DNA of 64,000 bases from Levilactobacillus angrenensis. Its GTDB lineage: Bacteria > Bacillota > Bacilli > Lactobacillales > Lactobacillaceae. Position 1 is the first letter of the stretch, and each line of letters begins with the position of its first letter. This document shows positions 10,540 to 19,372 of this stretch, piece by piece. The notes under the pieces were generated by a model. It was not told the origin of the DNA. It did no database searches and was given only the letters and a program-made list of their open reading frames with translations. The stretch spans positions 62,001 through 126,000 of the forward strand of contig NZ_RHOB01000002.1 in the NCBI RefSeq assembly GCF_003946085.1. The letters run 5' to 3'. The position numbers were made by a program, and so were the translations under genes.

Positions 10540-12801
10540 CTACTTTTCAACCCGTTTGATTGGTGCAAAGGCGGCTAACAACCGCTTAACACCCTGCTCT
10601 GGAAAGGCAATGTCGAGTTCGGCATCTTCACCGGTCCCGTTGACCTTGACGACGGTCCCAATGCCCCACTTTTTGTGGCTAGCCTTGTCACCAACGCCCC
10701 AGCTAACCTTGCCAGCCCCGGTGCCAGTCGGTTCACTGACCCGCCCCGTCTTACCGTGGTAAGGGGTGGCTACCGCACCAGCGGTCCGACGCGCAAATGG
10801 GACGTCGCGGCGACTCGGTGTCAACCCAGACTTGGTTTCACTGTAGTCTAAATGCAGCAGTTCCGGTTCGATTTCCGTAACGAAGCGAGATTGCGGGTTC
10901 GTTTGCCGGCGACCGTACAGCATCCGTGAATAAGCGTTGGTCAAATACAACTTGTCTTGGGCCCGCGTAATGCCGACATAAGCCAAGCGTCGTTCTTCTT
11001 CCAACTCATCGTCTTCAAGCATGGCCCGTGACAGTGGGAAAATCCCCTCTTCCAGACCCATCAAGAAGATTACAGGGAATTCTAGTCCCTTAGCGGCGTG
11101 CAACGTCATCAAGGTAACTTCGGCGGGTTCTTCTTCAACGTCGTCTTGTGCAGAAACTAAGGCCAAATCAGCCAGGAATTCCACTAAGCGTTCTTCCGTT
11201 TCGTCATGGTCCGCTTTGTCCCAGTCGTCGTCAAACTTCTGCGTCACGGATAAGAATTCTTGAATGTTTTCGATCCGCGTTTCGGCTTCCAAGTTCTTAG
11301 CAGCAACGGCCTTGAGTGCCGCCATGTAGCCGGTCTTATCCAACAATTCATTGGTGATTTCCGACACCGTCATGGTCGCTGCCTGGTCCTGGATGTGCTT
11401 TAAGGTCATCCCGAATTTCTCCATGGCATTGCGAATGCGGGCGCCCAAATTCGTTGCCAACGCGATATTTTGTGTGGCCTCGAGTTCCGTCCAATCATTC
11501 ATTTCGGCAAAGTCACGCAGCTTTTCGACACTGGTAGCCCCAATGCCCCGCTTGGGTTCGTTGATGATACGTTCCAGGCTCATGGAATCGGCGGGATTGG
11601 CCACCAATGTCAGGTAGGCCAACACGTCTCTGATTTCCTTACGGTCGTAGAACTTGTGGCCCCCGACCATGGTGTACGGCACGTTGGCCTTGACCAGCGT
11701 TTCTTCAATCACCCGGGATTGGGCGTTGGTCCGGTACAAAATGGCGAAATCGCCGTAACCGCGGTGGTGTTGTTCCCGTTCCTCTTGAATCTTAGCCACG
11801 ACGTAATGGGCCTCATCGTTTTCATTTTGCCCGCGGTAATACGAGATCTTATCGCCCTCGGGATTGTCCGTCCACAGGTCTTTTTTCTTCCGGTTGACGT
11901 TCTTTTGGATGACGTCGTTGGCGGCCTTCAAAATCGTCTTGGTCGACCGGTAATTTTGTTCCAGCAAGGTCACGTGGGCGTTGGGGTAATCATGTTCAAA
12001 GTTCAAAATATTTTCCATGTTGGCCCCTCGCCAACCGTAGATACTCTGGTCACCATCCCCGACAACACACAGATTACCGTGCTTTTTTGCCAGCAAGTTG
12101 ACCAACGTATACTGTGCGTCGTTGGTATCCTGGTATTCATCAACGTGGATGTACTGGAATTTTTCTTGGTAGTAACCCAACACGTCGGCATCTTGCTTGA
12201 ACAGCTTAATGGTCAACATGATCAGGTCATCAAAGTCCATGGCCTGGTTAGCCTGCAGCTCACGTTGATAACTTTCGTAGACCGTGGCCACCGTCGTTTC
12301 AAACGGATTGCCCGCAGCTTCACGCATCATTGCCGGCGTCTGCAGGGCGTTCTTCGCGTTGGAAATTGCCCCTAAGACCGACCGGGGGTCAAATTTTTTC
12401 ACGTCCAAGTTCTGTTGGCGCAAGACCCGCTTGATCAGCGTGCGTTGTTCGCCGGGATCGGCAATCGTGAAGGCCCGGTTGTAACCGAGTTTATCTGCGT
12501 CCCGCCGTAAAATGCGGACACACAGGGCGTGGAACGTGGAGACCCACACGTCGTTGCCGTCCGGTCCCAGTAATTTGATGACCCGTTCGCGCATTTCCTT
12601 AGCGGCCTTATTGGTAAAGGTAATCGCCAAGATCCGCCACGGCATCACGTTGTTGTGTTCAATCAGGTAGGCGACCCGGTGCGTTAACACCCGGGTCTTC
12701 CCACTACCGGCACCCGCCAATACCAACAGGGGCCCTTCCGTCTGAAGGACGGCCTCCGTTTGCTTATCGTTCATGCCAGTTAACAATTCTTCTCCTGCCA
12801 C
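10540..12801 (-). CDS. pcrA: ATP-dependent DNA helicase PcrA (UvrD/Rep family)
   Basis: 3'-5' superfamily 1 helicase for nucleotide excision repair, rolling-circle plasmid replication and removal of proteins from DNA. The motifs appear in order: Q motif MNDKQTEAV, Walker A AGAGSGKT, Ia ITFTNKAAKEM, II VDEYQDTN, III GDGDQSIYGWRGA, IV LEQNYRS, V LMTLHAAKGLEF and VI YVGITRAQ. The C-terminal tail with GDKASHKKWGIGTV is the RNA-polymerase-interacting region typical of PcrA. The start is taken as GTG 12801, which gives the family's short leader before MNDKQ; internal TTG and ATG starts are possible. First gene of pcrA-ligA-camS. Confidence 0.97.
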   Translation of the reverse strand: MAGEELLTGMNDKQTEAVLQTEGPLLVLAGAGSGKTRVLTHRVAYLIEHNNVMPWRILAITFTNKAAKEMRERVIKLLGPDGNDVWVSTFHALCVRILRRDADKLGYNRAFTIADPGEQRTLIKRVLRQQNLDVKKFDPRSVLGAISNAKNALQTPAMMREAAGNPFETTVATVYESYQRELQANQAMDFDDLIMLTIKLFKQDADVLGYYQEKFQYIHVDEYQDTNDAQYTLVNLLAKKHGNLCVVGDGDQSIYGWRGANMENILNFEHDYPNAHVTLLEQNYRSTKTILKAANDVIQKNVNRKKKDLWTDNPEGDKISYYRGQNENDEAHYVVAKIQEEREQHHRGYGDFAILYRTNAQSRVIEETLVKANVPYTMVGGHKFYDRKEIRDVLAYLTLVANPADSMSLERIINEPKRGIGATSVEKLRDFAEMNDWTELEATQNIALATNLGARIRNAMEKFGMTLKHIQDQAATMTVSEITNELLDKTGYMAALKAVAAKNLEAETRIENIQEFLSVTQKFDDDWDKADHDETEERLVEFLADLALVSAQDDVEEEPAEVTLMTLHAAKGLEFPVIFLMGLEEGIFPLSRAMLEDDELEEERRLAYVGITRAQDKLYLTNAYSRMLYGRRQTNPQSRFVTEIEPELLHLDYSETKSGLTPSRRDVPFARRTAGAVATPYHGKTGRVSEPTGTGAGKVSWGVGDKASHKKWGIGTVVKVNGTGEDAELDIAFPEQGVKRLLAAFAPIKRVEK

Positions 12802-12836
12802 CTAGAACCCAGTCCTCTCTGTAATTAGTCTTGAAT

Positions 12837-12845
12837 AGTATACCA
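12837..12845 (-). promoter_or_regulatory. Extended -10 promoter of pcrA-ligA-camS
   Basis: Minus strand TGG followed by TATACT (12837-12842) forms an extended -10; I see no convincing -35. The transcript would begin about 30 nt before the GTG start. Confidence 0.5.
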
Positions 12846-12962
12846 AAAAAACATACGTTCTGCTGGAACTCTCACCGATATTTTAAAAGAAATTTCCGTG
12901 ACCGGTTACACAAAAATTCCAATAGCAACTTAACCAAAGATTGAAAGCTGAATTAATGTCTT

Positions 12963-13266
12963 GACTCCCGGAGCGACAGCGTTTTGTCCACCAGAAATAC
13001 TGTGTTAGCCAAAGACTAGTTGCCAAAACAGCCGCTACCTGGGGCTAAGCCGCTTGTTACTGGTGCGCACTTTTGTAGCCGAGAGTTCGCCAAATATGGG
13101 TTCAGCCGTGGGAGTTGTCTTAGTGGCGTGGTTCATGCCGCTTAGACAACTGGCGTCTTTGAGACGCGACCTTCGGCTCAAAGCGAGGCCGAGACCGTTT
13201 CTCAGGCTCGGTCCGGTCCGCCCACCGCGTTCCAACCCATATTTGGCGAACGGTAGGCGGCCAGCC
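12963..13266 (+). repeat. Dispersed structured repeat, copy B (linker plus full module)
   Basis: This copy has the conserved linker (12963-13072) followed by a full cloverleaf-like module (13071-13266). The outer stem is a perfect 18-bp match, 13085-13102 with 13234-13251. Internal hairpins: 13113-13151; CTTTGAG/CTCAAAG (13157-13163 with 13177-13183); CCGAG/CTCGG (13189-13193 with 13207-13211). The linker is nearly identical to the reverse complement of 28698-28792. It fills most of the gap between pcrA and the purK-like gene. Confidence 0.9.
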
Positions 13267-13284
13267 TTTAGCAGCTTAACCGAC

Positions 13285-13326
13285 AAACGCACTCAATCAG
13301 CCAGTCACTGGTGATCAAGTGCGTTC
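13285..13326 (-). terminator. Hairpin after the purK-like gene
   Basis: AACGCACT (13286-13293) pairs with AGTGCGTT (13318-13325), extended inward by a few imperfect pairs, 18 nt past the stop of the purK-like gene. The T tail is short (TTT), so it may be a weak terminator. Confidence 0.5.
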
Positions 13327-13343
13327 GGGTAAGCATTCCTCAT

Positions 13344-14501
13344 TTAGTCTTGATTCGTCGTCTCGTCGTCACTGGGCGTCGTCCAAATGGCCGTATCATC
13401 CAATTGGTCCAGTAGCGTCTTGACTGCTGGTCCTTGGACGGTAACGTGACCCATCACGTCTTCATCGGCTTGCTTGCGCAAATGGTAGAACGTGAAGTCC
13501 CAGTTGGGCTTGATCTGCCATTGCGTCCGAATCGCCGTCAGCTGCTTGACCGTGAAGTTCACGGTCACGGCCGGCGTCAACAGTTGCGGTGTCGCCAGGG
13601 GTAACCCCGCTACGGCGCGCATGTGTTCCGCAAACTCATCAACGGTCCCAGCCGCCGCAAAGACGTACCCCGTTTCGCTTGGCGCAGGCACAATCTTCTT
13701 CACGTAAATGGCGCCACTTTGTGTCAGGTAGAAGGACACCTCAAACACACCCACGTAAGACACGTTCTTAGCGACTTCGCTGGCAATGCGGTGAATCTCA
13801 CTGGCCACGGCGTCATCAATTTCAGTCGGTACCCAGACGCGTTGTGGTCGATCGTCTACCGAGTGGATCTCGGTGATGGGGAAGGACTGTTGATTGCCTT
13901 GCGCATCCCGCGCCACCAGAATGGAGAACTCCCGGTCATAAGCAATCTGTGACTCTAAAATATAAGTCCCCCAGTCCAACAACCCGGCCGCTTTGGCAAT
14001 ATCGGTCTGCGTCTTGATGACCAACTCCCGGCCGTGGGACCATTCCTTTTGAATCGGCTTTAAAACACACGGGTAGCCAATCGAGTTGACGGATTGATAG
14101 ACGTCATCCAAATTAATGATCGTCGCGTACGGGGCAATGTTAACGTTCAGTTGTTCAAAGAAAGCCCGCTCGAGCAAGCGATCTTGCATGATTTCCAGCA
14201 TGTCACTGCCCTGCGGAATCCGGGTGAATTGCGCCAGAAATTTGACGACGTCCGTGCTCACTTGGTCCGAGTCGTACACGATGGCCGCGCAACTCTCAGC
14301 AAAGTGCTGGAGCTTGTCGCGGTCCTTGCTAGTACCGACAGCCTTGAAGTCTGCTAATTGTAATGCCTCACTCGTTTCGTCGGCACCGTATGCCCCGACG
14401 CGTAGCCCCATTTTTCGAGCCGTGGTAACCAACATCGCGGCGTTGGCACTATTACCAATCACCCCAACAGTATCTCCAGGATATAAGACCGTGTTCGCCA
14501 A
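13344..14501 (-). CDS. PurK-like ATP-grasp protein with altered active-site motifs
   Basis: Protein of 385 residues with the domain order of N5-CAIR synthetase (PurK): an N-terminal Rossmann-like part (TVGVIGNSANAAMLVTTARK), an ATP-grasp core (GYPCVLKPIQKEWSHGRELV, residues about 138-157) and a small C-terminal domain. PurK would carboxylate AIR in purine synthesis. However, the strongly conserved family signatures are changed: the GGGQLG loop reads GNSANA, and the catalytic NEIAPRPHNSGH segment reads KKIVPAPSETGY. No purE or other pur gene is adjacent; the downstream gene is the purine salvage gene xpt. It starts with TTG (14501) after GGGAG. It may be a degenerate or repurposed paralogue. 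Confidence 0.75.
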   Translation of the reverse strand: MANTVLYPGDTVGVIGNSANAAMLVTTARKMGLRVGAYGADETSEALQLADFKAVGTSKDRDKLQHFAESCAAIVYDSDQVSTDVVKFLAQFTRIPQGSDMLEIMQDRLLERAFFEQLNVNIAPYATIINLDDVYQSVNSIGYPCVLKPIQKEWSHGRELVIKTQTDIAKAAGLLDWGTYILESQIAYDREFSILVARDAQGNQQSFPITEIHSVDDRPQRVWVPTEIDDAVASEIHRIASEVAKNVSYVGVFEVSFYLTQSGAIYVKKIVPAPSETGYVFAAAGTVDEFAEHMRAVAGLPLATPQLLTPAVTVNFTVKQLTAIRTQWQIKPNWDFTFYHLRKQADEDVMGHVTVQGPAVKTLLDQLDDTAIWTTPSDDETTNQD

Positions 14502-14606
14502 TTTACTCCCTACTTTCTTGCATGACTTATTTTGAATTTAGTTCAAGTTGAATCCGTTCACTTTCATTTTAGAGTTTAACCACCGATTAAACAAGCCAGA
14601 GCCCAA

Positions 14607-15182
14607 CTAATCTTGGGTGAAAACGACTTGTCCGTCTTCAAAGGACGCGATGCTGGCCAAGGCAACCAACGGCACTCCCGCGTCAACGACTAATTGGTGG
14701 CCCTTTTGGAACCGTTTTTCAATCACAACGCCAACCCCAGCCACCGCGATACCGGCCGTTTCGGCAATGTCGAATAGGCCTTGGACTGCCTGCCCATTGG
14801 CCAAGAAGTCATCAATGATCAAGACCCGGTCGTTGGCATCTAAGAAACGTCGGTCAATCGAAATGTCGTTGCTGACCTGCTTGGTGTAGGAGTACACCTT
14901 GGCCGTGTAAAGATTGTCAGTCAATGTCAAACTCTTGTGTTTCCGCGCAAAAATCACCGGTACCTGTAAGTGCAACCCCGCCATCACGGCTGGCGCAATC
15001 CCGGAAGATTCCACGGTCAGAACCTTGGTAATCCCCTGATTGGCGAACTGCCGGGCAAATTCTGCCCCCATCTGATCCATCAATTGGGGATCAATCTGAT
15101 GATTCAAAAAGTTGTCGACCTTTAATACGTTCCCGGGTAGGACCGTCCCGTCTTGGCGAATGCGATCTTCTAAAATTTTCAT
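14607..15182 (-). CDS. xpt: Xanthine phosphoribosyltransferase
   Basis: Purine salvage enzyme that joins xanthine to PRPP to give XMP. The family N-terminus [18 protein letters not shown] and the PRPP-binding loop [17 protein letters not shown] (residues about 122-138) are present, and the 191-residue length is typical. ATG 15182 with GGAGGG upstream is chosen; the longer frame to 15215 adds residues not found in the family. I found no purine riboswitch in the short upstream region. The purK-like gene follows after 105 nt, perhaps on the same transcript. Confidence 0.94.
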   Translation of the reverse strand: MKILEDRIRQDGTVLPGNVLKVDNFLNHQIDPQLMDQMGAEFARQFANQGITKVLTVESSGIAPAVMAGLHLQVPVIFARKHKSLTLTDNLYTAKVYSYTKQVSNDISIDRRFLDANDRVLIIDDFLANGQAVQGLFDIAETAGIAVAGVGVVIEKRFQKGHQLVVDAGVPLVALASIASFEDGQVVFTQD

Positions 15183-15331
15183 CTCTCTTGACCCTCCAAA
15201 AAGTATTTCTTTCATTCTACCTGATTGTCTCTTAAAAAACAGCCACTTGGCGTGAGATTTAGCAATGTTTTAAGCAACTGTTTGGCGACTATCGCTTGCT
15301 GTAACGGCATTCATTGCTGACACAGTGGGTA

Positions 15332-15380
15332 CTGGCCGCCTGTTCGCGAAAGATGCCCGGGAACGCGGTGGACGAACCGA
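15332..15380 (-). repeat. Fragment of the dispersed repeat, copy H
   Basis: On the minus strand this reads CCACCGCGTTCC, then a diverged arm, then GCGAAC and AGGCGGCCAGT. That is the terminal part of the structured module (compare 13219-13264). The rest of the module is missing, and the fragment sits directly behind menA. Confidence 0.6.
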
Positions 15381-15406
15381 CGACGCCCAATGCGACGACA
15401 GCACAG

Positions 15407-16315
15407 CTATCCCAGCCACACCCCCAACAGCTCTGCCACTACGGTCACTAAGGCTAGAACGGCCAAGCTGCGAACGGCCAAGATAAACGTTTCTTTTTTC
15501 ACCTGCACCCGGAACAATCCCACCACGTTGCGGGTAATCACCGGCATGCTGAGTAGCGCCAGCAGCGACCATTTGGGCAGGTCGCCGATCATCACACTAG
15601 CCACTAAGGACAGGTAGCCCACCACGTAGAAGCTCGCAAACAGCCATAAGGACCGCTGCTTGCCCAGATAATAGACGATGGTCTTCCGGTCCAGGGAAAG
15701 GTCTTCATCGGCGTCACAGATGTTATTAGCTAGCAATAACGCGGCGATGGCCATCACGGCGATGCCAGACGCCAGGAGCACCCGCGCCATCAGCCCCCAG
15801 GTGAACGCTGACGTTTGATACAGATTCAAGTAAACCGTGATCAACATGATCATGTAACCCATGGTAAAGCCGGCAAAGAATTCGCCAGTGGGCGTACCCG
15901 ACAACGGCCGCGGCCCGCCCGCGTAGAGGTAGCCGACTAGAAAGCAAAAGACGCCCATGACCAGTAGTGGCCAGCCGGTGCGCCACACTAAATACAGACC
16001 AATCACACCCGCTACCGTGGCCAAACTGGCCATCAAAGCAAAGATGCGGGGCACCGCCAAATGGTGGACCCCAATGATATTGGTGTGTTTCTTCCATTCC
16101 GCGGCTTGGTTGCCCGCCTTGGTGTAGTCTTGATAATTATCATTGATGTCGACGGCCATATTGAAGAGGACCATCGCCACGAAGAATAAGAGCGACACTC
16201 CCCAATTTAACTGGTGAAAGTTGGCCTGGACAAACAGCATGCCCAGCAAAAATGGCCAGACCGAGGCAATCTTCGCCTTGATCTCAACAAGTTCTAAAAA
16301 AACACTGACAGTCAT
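15407..16315 (-). CDS. menA: 1,4-dihydroxy-2-naphthoate polyprenyltransferase-like UbiA family protein
   Basis: Integral membrane prenyltransferase of 302 residues that attaches a polyprenyl chain to a quinone head group, most likely DHNA in the menaquinone pathway. Both Mg2+/diphosphate motifs are present: NMAVDINDNYQDY (residues about 52-64) and NNICDADEDLSLDR (about 185-198), within about eight hydrophobic segments. The start is ATG 16315 with GGGAGG upstream; the longer frame to 16405 has no ribosome site. The divergent neighbour makes the polyprenyl chain and the cyd genes lie just beyond. The other men genes are not in the window, so the head group may come from the medium. Confidence 0.9.
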   Translation of the reverse strand: MTVSVFLELVEIKAKIASVWPFLLGMLFVQANFHQLNWGVSLLFFVAMVLFNMAVDINDNYQDYTKAGNQAAEWKKHTNIIGVHHLAVPRIFALMASLATVAGVIGLYLVWRTGWPLLVMGVFCFLVGYLYAGGPRPLSGTPTGEFFAGFTMGYMIMLITVYLNLYQTSAFTWGLMARVLLASGIAVMAIAALLLANNICDADEDLSLDRKTIVYYLGKQRSLWLFASFYVVGYLSLVASVMIGDLPKWSLLALLSMPVITRNVVGLFRVQVKKETFILAVRSLAVLALVTVVAELLGVWLG

Positions 16316-16510
16316 GATCGTTCCTCCCGCATAAGTCTTAATTTTGATGATAGCCCATGTCACGCAGCAGTTCAACCGCCGCTTCCCAGCCGTTTTGTCG
16401 GCCACTTAATCAGCCCATGATTTTCCCCCGCAGTCCCGGCCATCGGTGCTAAAATGGAGAGTGTCACGGGTGATGGCCCGCATAATCTGATAGCGCGGGA
16501 GTAACCTTTA

Positions 16511-16539
16511 TTGACAACGTTTCCAGTTGTCGGTAAGAT
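16511..16539 (+). promoter_or_regulatory. Promoter of the polyprenyl synthase gene
   Basis: A perfect TTGACA (16511-16516), a 17-nt spacer and TAAGAT (16534-16539), 36 nt before the ATG at 16575. Confidence 0.8.
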
Positions 16540-16574
16540 AAATTTTAACGTGACATGACATAGCGAGGTGCAAA

Positions 16575-17552
16575 ATGGATCGACAACTTTGGCGGCAATT
16601 TCCGCAAGTAGAACCGCAACTGGATGCGCTACAGGAATATCTTTTCCAGGAAGTTCAGCTGGATAACCAACCCATCCATAGTAAAATATTAGCGTTATTA
16701 AAATCCGGCGGCAAGTTGTTACGTCCCGGTTATTTTTACCTATTCACCAAATTCGGTGACCAGGGCACACCGGCTGAATTACAGGCTGGCGCGGCGGCCC
16801 TGGAAATCCTTCACGTGGGGACCTTGATTCACGACGACGTGATCGACGACTCCCCCACCCGCCGCGGTGTGCGGACGATTCAGATGAAATACGGCCAGCG
16901 CAACGCCATTTACGCGGGCGACTTCATGTTTACCGTGTACTTCAATCAGGTCCTAAAGGCCACCCGTGACCGGGCATTAGTCCAAGAACACATCGACGCC
17001 ATGCACCGCATCTTACAGGGTGAGTTGCACCAAATGGACCTGAACTACCGTGAAGACACCACGGTGGCGGCCTATTTGAATGAAGTCGCGGGAAAGACCG
17101 CGGAACTGTTTGCGCTCAGTTGTGACACGGGCGCTCGCTTGGCCGGAGCACCGGCCAGCGTCACGGCCTTGACCCGTAAAATCGGGATTGCGATTGGCTG
17201 TGCCTATCAGATGTTAGACGACATTCTCGACTACGCCGGCGACCCGGCTAAGACACAAAAGCCGGTCCTGGAGGATTTGCGTTCTGGCGTTTACTCGTTG
17301 CCACTGATTCTCGCCATCCCCCACGCCAAACGCGACTTTCACCACCTCCTGCGAAAAAAGCAGGACATGACCGTGGCCGACATTCAAGCGGTCCAGACAC
17401 TGGTCGCCCAAGTCGACGGGGTCGGCGCAGCGCGGCAGCTAGCGACCGTGCACACTGAAAAAGCCTTATCGCTGATTCACCAACTGCCTGCTGGTCCAGT
17501 CCAAGATGACTTGGCTAAGCTGACGACGATGCTACTGCGACGTGATCATTAA
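16575..17552 (+). CDS. Polyprenyl diphosphate synthase (trans, long-chain)
   Basis: Soluble trans-prenyltransferase of 325 residues that adds isopentenyl units to an allylic diphosphate to build the side chain used by MenA. The first aspartate-rich motif HDDVIDDSPTRRG (residues about 85-97) and the second YQMLDDILDYAGD (about 211-223) are intact, as is GGKLLRPG near residue 50. Chain length cannot be read with confidence. It resembles the catalytic component of heptaprenyl or octaprenyl synthases (hepT/ispB group). It is transcribed divergently from menA and ends at a strong shared terminator facing cydC. Confidence 0.93.
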   Translation: MDRQLWRQFPQVEPQLDALQEYLFQEVQLDNQPIHSKILALLKSGGKLLRPGYFYLFTKFGDQGTPAELQAGAAALEILHVGTLIHDDVIDDSPTRRGVRTIQMKYGQRNAIYAGDFMFTVYFNQVLKATRDRALVQEHIDAMHRILQGELHQMDLNYREDTTVAAYLNEVAGKTAELFALSCDTGARLAGAPASVTALTRKIGIAIGCAYQMLDDILDYAGDPAKTQKPVLEDLRSGVYSLPLILAIPHAKRDFHHLLRKKQDMTVADIQAVQTLVAQVDGVGAARQLATVHTEKALSLIHQLPAGPVQDDLAKLTTMLLRRDH

Positions 17553-17563
17553 AACTGCATAAC

Positions 17564-17608
17564 CAAAGGGTCCAGTTACCGACGATACGCCAGTAACTGG
17601 ACCCTTTT
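17564..17608. terminator. Strong bidirectional terminator between prenyl synthase and cydC
   Basis: AAAGGGTCCAGTTAC (17565-17579) pairs with GTAACTGGACCCTTT (17593-17607), a 15-bp perfect stem. T runs on both sides serve two convergent genes. Confidence 0.92.
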
Positions 17609-17635
17609 GACTAAATTCATTGACTTAAATCTCAC

Positions 17636-19372
17636 TCATTTGCCCCGGTCCAAATCATACAACGACCGGAACCGCGCATTATCCCGATACAGCTGGGCTG
17701 GTGTCCCTTGCATATCGAAGTGCCCGTCCTCGATGAAACGGACCTGATCGACGTGGTTGATGCCCGCCAAATGGTGTGTGACCCAAATGATCGTCTTGTC
17801 CTGCAGCACGCTGAAGACGGTGTCTAGCAGATGTTGTTCGGTGATGGGGTCCAGACTCACGGTCGGCTCATCCAAGATAATGATGGGCGCATCTTGTAGC
17901 AGGATCCGGGCCAACGATAATCGTTGCCGTTCCCCACCGGAGAAGCGGCTACCGGCCTCTTGAACTTCCGTATCGTAGCCCTGGGGCAACCGGCCGACCA
18001 ATTCATCCAGCTCAACGGCTTTGACCGCGGCATGGACCTGTTCATCGGTGGCGTTCAAATTACCCAGGCGCACGTTGTTCATGACCGTGGTGTCGAACAA
18101 ATACGGCTGCTGATCCAGCACGCCAAAGAGCTGTGCCCGTTGCTGCTGTAGCTGACTGACCGGTACGCCATTGAGCGTGACCTGGCCGCTAGACGGTTGT
18201 TCGTCGCCCAAGATCAATTTGAGCAGCGTGCTCTTCCCGGTGCCACTCGGCCCCAATAAGGCTAGCTTCTCGCCGGGATGCAGGTCTAGCGACAGGTCGT
18301 CGATCACTTCACGCTCGGCGCCCGGATAAGTAAAGGTCACGTGATCCAATTTCAATTCATCCAGTGCCCCAATCGTGGTCTGCGCTGGCAACACCGGTTC
18401 GTGTTCATCCAAACGGTTCACGCGTTTGATTGAATCCTGATAGACCGGCCATTCACTGACCCCTTGGCTCATCCCCGAAAACGGTTCGACCGTCGGAAAT
18501 AACGCCAGACCAAAGGCGGCCACCCAGTTGGCTTCCGCCTGATTGTGGGTAAAGGTCAAACCGGCCCACCACACGATCAAGACGACCGCCGCACCGAAGA
18601 TGAATTCAATCGCAAAGTTACGCCACCATTGAAAATGATGGTCCGCCCGCCGCAGTGTAGCAATCTCATCAATGGGCTGGTCTTGTTGCTGCAAGAAGGC
18701 TTGACGACGGCCAGAAATCAGCCAATCGCCTAACCCCAAGACGGCATCCGTCAACTGCGTGTAAAACCGCCGCTGGACCTGCCGCGCTTGAAATTCTCGC
18801 CGCCCATTGACGGCCACGGATAACAGCGGCATGAAAATGACGATGACCCCCAGCAAAATCAGCATCAACAGGCCAAACGCCCAGTTGAAGTAGCCAATCC
18901 CAATCACCACGAACAGGTAGAGCAACCACCCAATGACCAGTGGAAAGACCGTCCGCAAGTACAAGTTTTCGATGTGGTCGATGTCTTCGGCTAAGATGCT
19001 CAAGACATCCCCGGTTTGATGGGTCTGCCGAATCGCCACGGCTTGCTTTTCCACGGCTTGGTACAGGCGCTTACGAAAGTCCGAGACGATCCGCAAGACC
19101 CAGTTGTGGCTGGTCAACCGTTCCGCATAGCGAAAGGCGGGACGGCCGATCCCAAAGGCCCGGGCGAGCACGATGGGCACGTAGATCATGAGGATGTTGT
19201 AGGGATGCGTGGCCGCACGACTAATCAGATAGCCAGAGTTAAACATCAGCGCGCCCCCACAGAAGAACGTCATAAAGCCTAAGAACAGGACCAACGCCAG
19301 CAATTTCCGGTAACGCCGCAAATACGGCATGACCCAGTGATCATGTTTAAATGTCGCAAAGAATCCTTTCAT
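17636..19372 (-). CDS. cydC: Glutathione/cysteine ABC exporter subunit CydC
   Basis: Half-transporter that pairs with CydD to export thiols and is needed for assembly of cytochrome bd. Six membrane segments (residues about 20-310) precede the ATPase domain with Walker A GPSGTGKST, signature FSGGERQRLSLAR and Walker B IIILDEPT. The ATG overlaps the cydD stop by four bases (ATGA), so the two are translationally coupled. The length of 578 residues is typical. Confidence 0.94.
   Translation of the reverse strand: MKGFFATFKHDHWVMPYLRRYRKLLALVLFLGFMTFFCGGALMFNSGYLISRAATHPYNILMIYVPIVLARAFGIGRPAFRYAERLTSHNWVLRIVSDFRKRLYQAVEKQAVAIRQTHQTGDVLSILAEDIDHIENLYLRTVFPLVIGWLLYLFVVIGIGYFNWAFGLLMLILLGVIVIFMPLLSVAVNGRREFQARQVQRRFYTQLTDAVLGLGDWLISGRRQAFLQQQDQPIDEIATLRRADHHFQWWRNFAIEFIFGAAVVLIVWWAGLTFTHNQAEANWVAAFGLALFPTVEPFSGMSQGVSEWPVYQDSIKRVNRLDEHEPVLPAQTTIGALDELKLDHVTFTYPGAEREVIDDLSLDLHPGEKLALLGPSGTGKSTLLKLILGDEQPSSGQVTLNGVPVSQLQQQRAQLFGVLDQQPYLFDTTVMNNVRLGNLNATDEQVHAAVKAVELDELVGRLPQGYDTEVQEAGSRFSGGERQRLSLARILLQDAPIIILDEPTVSLDPITEQHLLDTVFSVLQDKTIIWVTHHLAGINHVDQVRFIEDGHFDMQGTPAQLYRDNARFRSLYDLDRGK

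Noticed and set aside
11470-12375. Open frame of 301 codons on the plus strand
   Set aside because: It is wholly antisense to pcrA, whose helicase motifs are all intact; the translated sequence has no recognisable domain and no ribosome site.
13035-13314. Open frames of 85-86 codons in both directions
   Set aside because: They lie inside repeat copy B; the palindromic structure creates frames on both strands and none is kept in the other copies.
15183-15331. Purine riboswitch upstream of xpt
   Set aside because: No purine aptamer core is seen; only a 4-bp GCCA/TGGC stem with a T run near 15233-15250.
15270-15572. Open frame of 100 codons on the minus strand
   Set aside because: Its first half is out of frame inside menA and its second half is repeat fragment H; no start signals.
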